In this document: positions 48,286 through 59,229 of the stretch, in pieces
Position numbering within the stretch: the first letter of the stretch is position 1
Layout: every line of letters begins with the position of its first letter
NCBI GenBank assembly: GCA_022495995.1
Contig: JAFEMH010002436.1
Span: forward strand, 1 to 64,000
DNA length: 64,000 bases
Reading direction: 5' to 3'
DNA from: Adenophora triphylla var. japonica
Taxonomy: Eukaryota; Streptophyta; Magnoliopsida; Asterales; Campanulaceae
The notes under the pieces: model-generated
Database searches by the model: none
What the model saw: the letters and a program-made list of their open reading frames with translations, nothing else
What the model was told of the DNA's origin: nothing
Translations under genes and position numbers: made by a program

Positions 48286-48802
48286 TAGATTGAGGGGTAT
48301 ATGGAGCCGTTGTTTGATGAATTATGCCGGATTCCCAACATAATCCTTCAAACGGTGCTTCATATTCTCCACCTCTATCGCTTCTAATTTTCTTAATTTT
48401 CAAGTTAAGTTGATTCTCAACTTCTTTCTTATAAGTCTCAAAAGCCCCTAAGGCTTCATCCTTACTTCTTAAGAGATAGACATAGCAATACTTAGTGCAA
48501 TCATCTATAAATGTAATGAAGTATTTTTTACCTCCTCGAGTTTGCACTAGTTTTAAATCACATATGTCGGTGTGAATTAACTCGAGAGGAGTTGTGTCTC
48601 TTTGTATGGCATTAAATGGCGACTTTGTCATTTTTGCCTCAACACAAACTTTGCACCTATTAGTCGAGTCGGATTTAGTCATTTGGATTAAATCTTGTCT
48701 CGCTAATTTCTTAATGGTGTCGAGGTTTACATGTCCTAATCTATCATGCCATAAATTAGAACTTTCCGACAAGTAAACATAAGGAACACAACTTTTATTC
48801 AT
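48245..48802 (-). pseudogene. Copia pre-integrase and integrase core
   Basis: It contains the GAG-pre-integrase block LWHDRLGHVNLDTIKKL with CKVCVEAKMTKSPF (zinc-binding H and C residues). The integrase core follows: LELIHTDICDL, FITFIDDCTKYCYVYLL, IKKIRSDRGGEYEAPFE and TPQSNGVAERK, carrying the D-D-E set. Shifts near 48255 and 48215 then lead into the integrase tail in another frame. Confidence 0.9.
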
Positions 48803-50146
48803 CGCACCTTGAGCGGATCACGGTCATTACATTCAATTTAAAAAGGCCCTCCTCGAGGTAACCCTTTCCAAGAAACAAACCATTCTTGGTTAGTACAAAT
48901 TTGTCGGATTCGAATACTAGTCTAAAACCGGCCTTACTAAGCAAAGCGCCGGACACCAAATTTTTACGGATGTACGGAACATGCGGCACATCCAACAAGG
49001 TTACTTCTTTTAGGAAGTCATCTTCAAAATCACGTTTCCAATGCCTTGAACATCGGAGGTCGCAGAATTTCCCATGTAAAGCTTTCTTAGGAGATGGGAG
49101 TATAGGAGGAGAAACTTTCCTTGTTACCACAAATATGGCGGGTAGCACCGGTATCTATCCACCATGATTTAGGGTTCTCCTCCAAATTTGCAACGTTGGC
49201 TTCAAAGACAACCGCTGGAAAGTCTAGGTCCATGTGGTCAACATTGTTCGCCTCTTTCTTCGGGAGACGACAATCCCTTGACAAGTGGCCCGGTTTGCCA
49301 CAATTATAGCAAGACCCCTTGAACTTCTTAGAGGTCTTCTTCTTCCCTTTCTTAGCATTCCCGGCAGTTTCGGAATGCTTTCTCTTTGTGCCACTTGTGC
49401 TAGCCTCGGCGAGATTGACCTTAGCCTCCATCTTGCCTTTAGCAACTTTGGCCTCATTCATTCTATTGTTCTCTTCTATTTGAAGACGAACAACAATGTC
49501 TTCCAAGGACATCTCCTTGCGTTTATGCTTGAGATAGTTCTTGAAGTCCTTCCACGAAGGAGGCAACTTTTCAATGATAGAAGCCACCTTAAATGGATCA
49601 TTCATGATCATCCCCTTGGCATCAAGCCCATGTAGAATGATTTGGAATTCATCTACTTGAGTTGTTACCGATTTGGAATCGACCATCATAAAGTCAAGAT
49701 ACTTACCGACGACAAATTTCTTTGACCCGGCATCCTCGATATTGTACTTCCTTTCCAAGGTGTCCCACAACGCCTTGGCTAACTCGACTTGTACTATACA
49801 CATTGTATAGTGCATCGTCAAGTCCATTTAAGATATAATTCTTGCAAAGAAAATTACCGTGAGACCAAGCCTCCTTTGCCATTTGCCTTTGGGGGTCCGG
49901 ATCACCTTTTTCTACCGCCGGAGGATCTTCCTTTAAGAAGCGGTGCAAGCTTAGGGTGGTCAAGTAGAAGAGCATCTTCTGTTGCCATCTCTTGAAATCC
50001 ACACCGGTGAATTTCGCGGGTTTCTCACCATGACTGATGTGATGAGTTGTAGGAGCGGGAGCAACATTGTTGAACGTAGTATCACCTTGTGATGGAGGTG
50101 TCACATTCCCTTGACTAGACGAAGTGGTGTCTTTCTCGTTTGCCAT
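48795..50146 (-). pseudogene. Copia gag and protease
   Basis: Gag starts MANEKDTTSSSQGNVTPP at 50146, with FTGVDFKRWQQKMLFYLTTL and AWSHGNFLCKNYILNGLDD. A frameshift near 49810 leads to ELAKALWDTLERKYNIEDAG, IEKLPPSWKDFKNYLKHKRK and the zinc knuckle CYNCGKPGHLSRDC (about 49300). Protease follows with [13 protein letters not shown] second shift near 49090 leads to [20 protein letters not shown], the protease end. All motifs expected for capsid, RNA binding and maturation are present, but in three frames. Confidence 0.9.
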
Positions 50147-50188
50147 CTTGATGATCTTGAAGAAGCGTAAAAAATAACTCTTACGATT

Positions 50189-51017
50189 GTTGGAACTTGT
50201 GTATGGCTTCTTTAAGACTTAACAGAAAAACTGACAGCAAAAGTAACGGAGATTGAAAAACAAACGAATTCAAGTCGAGTCTTGTATTTAATACAATCTC
50301 CGTAAGAGTTATTTGTCCCGCACTGGTGCTTACGGTTGTATGACAAAACTCTAGTAAGATAAAACGACTTACTATTAGTTATAAGGAGCACTCCAATATA
50401 ACTAATCTAACGAACAACACAAGGTTTTAGAACTTTGGACTTGAAAAAATTGAATGCAACAATATGCAATGATTTGGATATGTTAATCTATCTCACTAGA
50501 GGGTAAAAGGCTCAGAATGACTGTGTATGTTAATTGAAATTCGGAGGGAAACTATTTAAAGAAAGTTAAAGGGTTCATGGTACATTCACTCAGAGGTGCC
50601 AAAACTGTTCAGAATCTGAGCATGAGCGCGGCCGCTCTTGCCTTGAGCGCGACCGCGCTCTTATGCCGAGATCAAGCCCGTGTTTTACTTGACTCAGCGC
50701 GGCCGCTCTAGGCTGGAGCGCGACTGCGCTGAAGCCCAGAAAATTGCCTCTTCGAACAGTTGCGATTGATCAATTAGTCCAAGCACGTTTTGGCTAATTC
50801 AAATCAATTTTAACCCTTTATTTAACTTCCGTTAAGTTACAGAAACACTTGTCATTAATTCTCATTCACCCTAAATGGTTTAGAGACATTAAATAAGTAT
50901 AATAATCTACAACAAATGTAGAATATAATCTGTAACAAGTCTCGTTAACACATAACGAACTTCCGTTAGAAACTAGATCAAAGTTAAATCTTAACTTTCC
51001 GTTATCTATTTCCAACA
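50189..51017 (-). repeat. 5' LTR of the copia insertion
   Basis: 829 bp, with palindrome pairs at 50623-50660 and 50695-50731 and TTTAAATAG (reverse strand) near 50552-50560. Confidence 0.93.
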
Positions 51018-51022
51018 GTAAC
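51018..51022. repeat. Target-site duplication GTAAC, right
   Basis: It matches 44781-44785, and the interrupted copia gag resumes here. Confidence 0.95.
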
Positions 51023-52401
51023 TGAACAATATGTTGAATCGGATAAACAAGAATTAAGGATTGAAATTGATGAATGTGCTTATTCTTCGATTATTTTGAA
51101 CTTATCTGCCGCTGTTCTTAGAAAAGTTGGTAAACATGATAGTGTTAAAGCTCTTAGGGATAAACTAGAAGAAGTATATGTTAAAACATCGTTACCTAGT
51201 AAGATGTTTTTGATTGAGGAGTTCTTTCAGTTTAAATTATATTTGAACAAAGATATGGATGATAACATTGATCAGTATACTAAACTTGTGCAAGATATTA
51301 AGCAAACCGGTGATAAAAATATTGATTAATGCACTCCTATTGTGCTCTTGAATGCTATACCTGCCTCTTACGCTGATGTTAGATCTGCTATTAAGTATGC
51401 TAGAAATGATATTGTGCTTGATACTGTGATTAACGGAATTAAAAGCAAAGAGTTGGAATTAAGAGTTAATAAGGGTAAATCAACTGTTGGTGAGGTTAGT
51501 ATGGTGAGAGGACGATCTATTCAAAGGACTAATAATCAGAATAAGCAACATGATAAGGCTGAATCAAGCAAGAATAATGAGAGAAAAAGAAGCAAGTCTA
51601 AATCTGGTAAAAGTAATAGAAAATGTTATAAATGTTGGGAAATAGGTCATTATCGAAAAGAATGTCCTAATCCTAAAAAAAAGGTCTGTGAATCATGATC
51701 TGCAAATTGACTATAATTTTTCTTCTAGTGAAGAGGATCCTGTTGCTTTTATGGTCACTGAAACTGTGGTGAATTATGTTCATTATGTGAAAAATGAATG
51801 GTTGTTAGATTTTGCATGCACGTTTCACATGACACCTGATAAAAATATGTTTCATACATATACTGATATGAAAAATGGATCTGTTTCTTTAGCTAATGAT
51901 AAAAAGTGTCAAATTTCTGGTTTTGGAGACGTTTGTCTCAAATTTGATTCTGGGTTTTGCTTAACTCTGAAAGATGATCGACATGTGCCTGATTTAGCTA
52001 ACAATCTGATATCATGTGCATCGTTGGAAACGATGGGTTTCAGGGCAAATGGGGTGTGGGTGTATGAAAAACTTAAAGGGGTCTTTATTAATTTTCAAAG
52101 ATGAAAAGATTAGAAACTTGTATGTTTGTACTGCTGAACCTATGTTTGATTATGCTAATATGGCTAAGGAAGAAGAAATCTATTTAAGGCATAAATGACT
52201 AGGACACATGAGTATTAAAGGCTTAGACATCTTAAACAAAAATGGTCTTTTTGGTAGAGATAAAGTGTCTTCTGTGCCTTTCTTTGACTCATGTGTTATG
52301 GGTAAACAACATAGAGTATCTTTTCTTAATCCCCCTAATCCCAATCATTCCACTAGTAAAGAAATTCTTGAGTATTCGCATGTTGATGTGTGGATTTTTG
52401 G
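51018..52401 (+). pseudogene. Copia gag, protease, pre-integrase fragment (second part, unit 2)
   Basis: It continues 44667-44785. Unlike unit 1, the zinc knuckle CYKCWEIGHYRKEC is intact (about 51625-51665) and the frame reads through LVQDIKQTGDK where unit 1 has TAA. The protease site is again WLLDFACTFHMTP, so the DSG loss is older than the duplication. Pre-integrase LGHMSIKGLDILNKNG and CVMGKQHRVSF follow, and the fragment ends at WIFGV before the next LTR. Confidence 0.85.
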
Positions 52402-53107
52402 TGTTATACCCTAAGCTTATAGTTATTTTGACTCATAACTAATACTGTTATGGAATCGTTTTTACCAAATATAATAGAGAATATTTATCTTGACTATTAT
52501 ATGCTTTACATATTTATTATAATATTATGTGTCCCTAGTTATTGTGAATAACTAGTATAAGTTGATAATGGATAATTATGGAGATGATTATATGCATGGG
52601 GATGCACATCGCACTTATGGGTACTTATTAGGGAACAAAGTAATGGACTAACCCATCTATGAGATTTATGACATGGTCTATGGTCATATATGTCATGATT
52701 AAATCTCATGACAGTCGTGTCATTAGAATCCTTAGTACCTGAGATTATCATCGTCTTCCACATGATGAATATTGTGTTTGATGTTGTCAAACACTATCTT
52801 TAATAGGATAGCAATGAGGGCTATGTTGGCATGACTGGATTCTTATAAGAAAGAATGATAAGTCAAGATGGTATTTTCCCCTCGTAAAGAGAGATGTCTG
52901 CTTGGGCCCCTTGATGGATAGTGTTGATGAAATGTGTGGCCACACTCAAGAGATTTGATGGAGACCAAATGCACTTGGATTATCAACATATTCGAAGTCA
53001 AGAAAGCATTGAACAATATAATTTGATGTGGACCATGACTTATGCTCAATATGACATCTTGAGACAAAGGGATTATGACAATGATCTATCAAGGAATCAA
53101 GCTTTGT
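52402..53107 (+). mobile_element. Unclassified LTR or element fragment (duplicate)
   Basis: It copies 21365-22070, starting TGTTATACCC. No coding motif is seen. Confidence 0.4.
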
Positions 53108-54103
53108 TGTTATTGAAATTGTCACGGCCAGAATCACAAGTGATATCCAAGGTGATAACAGCACCAACGATAGCACTTGGGATAGCACACACACACTTTG
53201 AAAATAAAAACAATTTTGTAAAAGAGATTGCAGTGGAATAATAACACAAAAATTGTTTTTCTCAAGTTATATAAATAATATAACTTGAGGATGCCTCTTA
53301 GGCAAGACTTTATCACTTTATAAAAAGAATTACACAAAGCCGAAATTTGTTCACTAAGACTAATACAATATAAGCTCTATGGAACAAGAGATAAAGAACG
53401 GAATCCAGTCCTAGCCTACACACAACTTGATACCAAGGTAATCAAGTGAGAAATAACAAGGGAGGATGGATGAAAAGAACCAAACAAAGAACTCTATCTC
53501 TCTATGCTTCGAAGGTGTGTAATAATTGGCAAATCTTGGCACATCTTCAAATGAAACCTTCCAAGCATATTTATAGTCTTCAATTACTTGAAGGCTACTC
53601 AAATAAACAGCCTTGGGCTGTCTTGGACGTTGAGGGAGATTGGGGAAGTGGTTGATGTGTTCCTCAATTCAAGCGCCCACTTTCCTCAAAAATAGCAACC
53701 GTGTGCTTGATCTCTATGTCCATGCTTCAACGTCTTGTACTCCCAAGCTTTCTCCATGTTGTACTCTCTTTGAATCAGCAACAACTCCTTTGAATAAGTC
53801 TTCCCACGTTTTTAATGTTGTTGACACAAAGTAGCTCTTGGAACGGTTTTATGCATAAAATGTTATTTATGCATAACTCTTTCTTATCCAAATTTCTCCA
53901 TGTTTCTAGCTCATTCTCCAATCATATTGCAACCTGAAATATGGACATACACTATATACTATACATATTATATTAGCACATTAATACATAAATTAATAAA
54001 CAAGAAATGTACAAATAAATAAATTTCAGCACAGGAAATCATCTGAGATATCATCTGGAATCTGGGAAATCATTTAGAATATCACCTGCGTTTTACACTA
54101 ACA
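53108..54103 (-). mobile_element. SIRE-type copia 3' LTR, attached to its internal region
   Basis: It is 996 bp, like the unit 1 copy, and joined here to the rest of the SIRE element on its right. TATAAATATGC on the reverse strand lies near 53563-53573. Confidence 0.78.
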
Positions 54104-54548
54104 ATCTCCCCCTTAGTTGGATATTTCTTCTCAAACCTAATGTGATGCTTACCTGCAATTTGTCAGTCCATTACCAGATACACATAACATAGAAACAAAT
54201 TATAACATCTTCACGAAAATTAACTCCCCCTTAATCAAGGAGCTAATCTAAACAATGATTTATCAAAAGAAACTAATTTATTTCAAACTTAAAAAGTTTT
54301 CAAAATAAACTAAGTTAAAAAAACAAACCATTGTAGCAAAATAACATCCAAGCAAAAAAAACCTAACGGATTAGTGTTTTAAAAACAGACCATCTAAAAG
54401 TGTTTTTGCAACCAACATAAACAAAATAAAAGTAAATTATTTAGAGAACCACATCACCAAATAAAAAGTAATTGTTTAGGACACCAAAACAAATCCACCA
54501 TCACAGTAGTGGCAACATCAACCTTCAGGTTCAACAACCTTCAGGTAT
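54104..54548 (-). other. SIRE PPT and 3' untranslated region
   Basis: PPT AAGGGGGAGAT lies at 54104-54116 on the reverse strand. The duplication ends within it at 54291, so 54292-54548 is single-copy in this window. Nothing coding is seen. Confidence 0.75.
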
Positions 54549-56403
54549 TCAGCTTTCTTCTTCTTCACACTCCTCTTCTTCTTCTTCCTCCTGATCTCCA
54601 TCCCTATCACCTCCACCATCACTTGGGCCAGCACTGGTGGTAGCACCTACAGTAGCACCAGCTTCAGAAGCTGTAGCAGTAGTAGCAGCACATCCTCCCA
54701 CTGTTTGGGAAGAAATTTCATGAATAAAAGTATCAGTTGCCTGCTTAAGCTTGATCCACCCATCAACGAGTTCTCCAATTGCACTTGATTGTTTGTGCAA
54801 GAAATTCAACACTGTAGTCTTTGGGGTTGATGGAGAAGTGTTTCCCAGAAGATTGATCATATTAGATAGAATACTTGCAGCATCAGTTCCTGCAAAAGTA
54901 TTAGGGGAAACACCTGGGGAAGCACTTGGGATATCACGTGAGATAGTACCAGGAAGAACAGAGGCAGAACCAACAGTTTCATCAGATTTTTTCCAAGGAA
55001 GGTCTTGTGTATACCTGTTACCCTTTTTCATCAGAAGTGAAAGTATCAGAGGATTCAATCAGTAAGGATTGAAAGATTAAAACTTTGAAGATCAAAGAAG
55101 GATATGGGAAAAAGGTAATGTTCATTTCTTTCTTTCTACCCCACAAAGCTAAGTGTTTGAACACTAATCTTCCAAAGTTAATCCTATGATTTTTGCCAAA
55201 TCTGTACAAAACATTAGCATGCTCCAAGGTAACAATAGGTTCATTTGTAGTAGGAAGCCAATTAAAAATACAAAGCTTGTGAAGCACAGAGTAGAAAGAG
55301 GTAAGCCTAGAAGCATGAATATTTTCCTTTAAAGGCTAGGACTAGATTTTGTTGTGAGTGAGGACCTTAACCATTTCATCTCGATTAACCCTAATGCGCT
55401 CATCATCTATATTTGGGAGTCCTAGAACCTTGTTAATAATGGCTGGAGTAAAAGAATAAACCTTACCCCACACAACGACTTTCCCAAATTTCTCAGACCC
55501 TTCATTATCGAAATGAGCATGTATGTTAGCAAAAAAGTTTCTCACCACACTCTCAACATAAACTGAGACATGATTATTTGCCTTAAAGAAATTCTTTTCC
55601 TTGAAAAATTGAACCATCCCTTCCTTTTCTAACTGGACCTCATCAATATGCTTTTCTTTTAACAATTTCTTACTTAAATTGTTAAGCCAAAACTCCATGT
55701 TTTCCTTCTTATAAAATTCCAAAGTAAGAAAAGGTTTTGGAAAAGCATTATCCTCTTCAGTATGAACAATCTCATCACCAGAAAATTCATGATCACTAGG
55801 AACAGATTTTGTAGGAACAGAGGAGAGGGCAGGTGTTACCTTAGATGATATCCTCTTCTTGGTAGCACCCTTGGTAGTACTCACTGAATCTTTGGCCTTG
55901 CCCTTTTTCTTCTGAAAATCAGACAAAGTTACCTCCACTTTAGCATCCACCCAGACATCAAATGAGTCCTTAGAATGTTCCTTCTCCTTGTTAGCATCAA
56001 AATTCTCATCACTTACATGAGGTGATGACATTTCTAAGGAACTTTCTGAAACTTCAACCGGATCAGAGATAGTATTTGATGTCGCCTTGGACCTGATTGA
56101 CCTGATTTGATTGGAGGACCTCCTCTTTCCTTCTTGAGGAGACAATTTGGCTGAGGGAGCTTTTCTTTTCCTCTTCTCTTTAGGTTCAGCTGGGATGAGA
56201 GTAACCTTCGGAATGCCTTGATCAAAGGATAAAATAGGGGCAACAGCTTGAACTACGGACATTATGGGAGGAGAAAAGGCTGGTGTAATCATGGGTGAAG
56301 TCTCCATGGCTACACGAGAGGCTGCACTAGGTGCAATACTAGGAGAGATGTCCATTTGGTCGGTGTTTGAGGGTTCGGTGTTAGTTTTGGAAGGAGATGC
56401 CAT
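54549..56403 (-). pseudogene. SIRE env-like ORF downstream of pol, broken
   Basis: SIRE elements carry an extra ORF after RNase H, often called env-like; its role is unproven. It starts MASPSKTNTEPSNTDQMDIS at 56403 and has a proline/serine/lysine-rich N-terminal half. The part FFANIHAHFDNEGSEKFGKVVVWGKVYSFTPAIINKVLGLP (about 55560-55430; key words VVVWGKVYSFTP, INKVLGLP) matches the domain named putative plant transposon protein, also seen in Athila. Two in-frame TAG codons follow NKI at 55342-55350, the frame resumes (LHKLCIFNWLPTTNEPIV), and a frameshift near 55030 leads to an acidic glutamate-rich end (EEEEEEECEEEES). It overlaps nothing and begins 160 bases after the RNase H stop. Confidence 0.78.
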
Positions 56404-56563
56404 GGTAATTTTTTGGGAATTTTTGGAGAGTGAATTTTGACCTAGATTGGGAGAGAGAGGCGATGCTGAAATGTGGGCAAAATAGAGAGAGAGACGGCTA
56501 CAGAGAGGGATAAGAAGAGATGGAGAGAAAATAGGAAAGTGGATTAAGATAGGGAACAAAGAA

Positions 56564-58070
56564 TTAATTTGATTTGACAAGTTTAATTTCTATGTGCTTA
56601 GTACGGGAATGTTGAACATGGTTTTTTGAAATGTTGATAGCACTCAAGTTATCACAGTACATAGTCAATGAATTACTCTCTAGGCCATAATCATCTAGCA
56701 TATGTTTTAGCCAAATAAGTTGTGAGCAACAACTACTAGCTACAACATACTCAGATTCAGCCGTGGAAAGAGAGACACAGTTTTGTTTACGACTATACCA
56801 TGAAACTAAATTGTTACCCAAGTAAAAACACCCCCCACTAGTACTCTTCCTATCATCCATATCCCCCGCCCAATTCGAGTCGCTAAAGCCTACCAAATTG
56901 GTGTTAGTATCCTTACTAAACCAAATCCCTAATTCACTTATTTCAGAAACATATTTAATTATTTTTTTGACAGAGTTAAGGTGGGAGAATTTAGGATTGG
57001 CATGATTACGTGCACAGACGCACACACTAAACATGATATCAGGATGACTAGAAATGAGATAGAGAAGGCTACCTATCAGGGAACGATATAAAGTAGGATC
57101 AACATCCTCACCTACTTGGTCTCTACCAAGTTTAAGAGATGAATACATAGGGATTTTCGAACTCTTTGCCCCTTCCAACCCAAACCGTTTCACTAGGCTT
57201 TTTGCATACTTGCTTTCTGAAATAAATATCCCTTCACTAGATTGTTTCACTTGCAAGCCTAAGAAGAATGTTAACTCACCAATCATGCTCATTTCAAATG
57301 TTGACATCATAGCCTCTACAAAATCTTTTAAACAAGTTTGAGAAGTAGAGCCATAGACTATGTCATCAACATAGATTTGAAAAATGACTATTTCTTTTCC
57401 ATGCCTAAGAATAAATATAATCATATCTGCTTCACCTCTTGTAAAACCATATTCAAGTAAAAAAGAGGTTAAGCGACCATACCACGCACGTGGAGCTTGT
57501 TTCAAGCCATATACGGCTTTATCAAGTCTATATGCGTGGTTTAGTAGATGAGGATCTTCAAATCCTTTTGGTTGTTCAACATAAATTTCTTCTTTTAAAT
57601 AACCATTTAAAAAGACAGCTTTAACATCCATTTGAAACAAGGTAATTTTTAGATAACAAGCTATTGCCAAGAGGATTCTTATGGATTCAATTCGAGCTAC
57701 TGGAGCAAAGGTCTCGTCAAAGTCAACACCTTCAATTTGTGAGTAACCTTGAGCCACGAGACGGGCTTTGTTCCGAACAATATTTCCTTGCTCGTCTGAT
57801 TTATTTGTAAAAATCCATTTTGTACCAATTAAATTAGTGTAAATGGGACGTGGTACTAAACACCAAACTTCATTACGAGCAAATTGTTCAAGTTCCTCTT
57901 GCATGACATGTATCCAAAAATTATCTTTTAAAGCTTCAGAAATATTTTTGGGTTCTAAAGAAGAAACAAAACAGGAATATTTTACCTTATGGTATGTGGT
58001 GGACATGCACACATACCTCACGATTTCACGGTTACTAAAAGGCTCATTGTTCCTTGTTCGTACCCCTTTA
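56564..58070 (-). pseudogene. SIRE reverse transcriptase and RNase H (N-terminally truncated pol)
   Basis: An open frame of 485 residues starts within RT. Motifs in order: KARLVAQGYSQIEGVDFDETFAP, FQMDVKAVFLNGYLKEEIYVEQ, YGLKQAPRAWY, the catalytic QIYVDDIVYGS and FFLGLQVKQ. RNase H follows with GFSDSNWAGDMDDRKSTSG, TAESEYVVASSC and MYCDNLSAINISKNH, ending HIEIKLVKSN. It reads on without a break to about 58065 (RTRNNEPFSNREIVRY), where foreign LTR sequence starts. Gag, protease and integrase are missing. The frame itself is unbroken, so the truncation is the main damage. Confidence 0.9.
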
Positions 58071-59229
58071 TTTGCTTCTCCAATAATCTGAGAAGAGGGA
58101 TGATCTCTTCTGGAACGCCGTTTTAACCCGAATTACTTCTCTTACGGGAGAGAAGATGATTAAGGGGTAAAATGTATTGAGCCTCGTAGACGGAGTTACG
58201 TCTAAATTTTGAGAGTTTCGACCGGTAAACATACGAATCGACGGATCGATCGATCCGGACAGTAAATAACATAAACGTAAAAAAGGGGACTGAAACGCCG
58301 TTTTAACCCGAATTACTTCTCTTACGGGAGAGAAGATGGTTAAGGGGTAAAACGTATCGAGCCCCATAGACGACATTACGTCTACATTTTGAGAGTTTCG
58401 ACCGGAACAAAAATAGCATTTGACACGTAAATCGAGGTGAAACGAGGTTTTAGAGAGAGAGTGTGTTACCTATGGCTAGGGGTTGACTCTTTGGCTCGGT
58501 TGACGTATACGGGATACGATTTTGGTGTTTGAAAGGTGTTTTGAGGTTGTTTAGTTCGTGTTTGGTCGGAAAATGGGATTTTCACGCAAATCGAGACAAA
58601 ATGGGGCTCGGGAGGGGGGTAGATGGCCTAGGACCGTGGGGTTTTTTTGGAGAGGGTTAATGTTTTTTCCTTTTTTTACAAATGACAGCCCTTGTATTTA
58701 TAGGGGTGAAATTGCAAAACAGGCCCGACGGCCTTATCCTCAATTTGGGAGGTTTTTGGGTATTTTGGAAATTTGGGGGACTTGGTGAGAATTCTGGTTT
58801 TACACGTAAAACAGGCCGGACGGCCTAACTATCAATTTCAGGGGTATTTTGGTCTTTTCACCCCTGAATTTGATTGATGGGGATAGGGGAGGCCATGCAT
58901 GCGTGTCATGTGTCCCGATGAGTCACCAGGGCTAGGGCTTTTGTCCCGTTAATCCCGATTTTGACTGTTTTCTAAATAATTGTCCGAAAAATATCCGAAA
59001 CGCCCCTGGAAAGTCCCGAAAAGTGCATTTTTCGAGGAAAGTTGTACTTTTACGTGTGATAACGTGTGTTGAGTACACTTTGGTGTCGGGATGCATGGGG
59101 CATGCCTGAGATGTCTCGTTGACTCGAGAATGGGGAGCTTAACGGGTTTCAGTTAACTTGGAAAGGGCCAGTTAACGGATTCCGGTTAACTCTTAACGGA
59201 TTTTGGCGATCCGAATTTGGGTACTTACA
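58071..59229 (-). mobile_element. Tat-like LTR, reverse orientation, left end truncated
   Basis: The reverse strand starts TGTAAGTACCCAAATTCG at 59229, nearly the same start as the Tat LTR at 61851. Two copies of AGGCCGTCCGGCCTG-type palindromes lie at 58809-58828 and 58717-58735, and TATAAATA follows 15 bases later (58695-58702). No PBS is present at the left, where the SIRE RT abuts. The right end cuts a copia integrase at the ND codons of NDSSRYGYVYL. Confidence 0.65.
58113..58405. repeat. 113-bp direct repeat with 180-bp period inside the Tat-like LTR
   Basis: Segments 58113-58225 and 58293-58405 are near copies, running from AACGCCGTTTTAACCCG to TTTCGACCGG. The 67-base spacer holds the perfect 16-base palindrome CGGATCGATCGATCCG at 58242-58257. 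Confidence 0.85.

Larger units (their letters stand above)
44786..51017 (-). mobile_element. Complete 6232-bp Ty1/copia element, reverse orientation, with decayed polyprotein
   Basis: LTRs of 831 and 829 bp with TGTTGGAA/CAACA ends flank the element, with a 5-bp target duplication. All copia domains are present in the right order on the reverse strand: gag, protease, integrase, RT, RNase H. The LTRs differ at roughly 1.5-2% of sites by eye, yet the polyprotein has many frameshifts. No initiator-Met PBS is seen next to the 5' LTR; the bases there read ATCGTAAGAGTTATT. Lineage is not certain: the gag wording resembles Ale/Ivana-type copia. Confidence 0.92.
23255..54291. repeat. Unit 2 of the tandem duplication, enlarged by two insertions
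   Basis: It is collinear with unit 1 (5563-23254). Its 31,037 bp equal 17,692 plus two insertions with target duplications (7451 and 6237 bp) minus about 343 bp of small deletions. These deletions are seen near 28394-28445, 41020 and 41780. The agreement supports a single duplication followed by insertions. Confidence 0.92.

Noticed and set aside
32245..50731. GCGGCCGC words that could be cloning-site or vector contamination
   Set aside because: They lie inside LTRs at the same place in both LTR copies, vary by family and show natural CG decay.
54549..56403. Env-like ORF as a true retroviral envelope
   Set aside because: No signal peptide, membrane span or cysteine pattern is visible; the domain is a plant transposon type.
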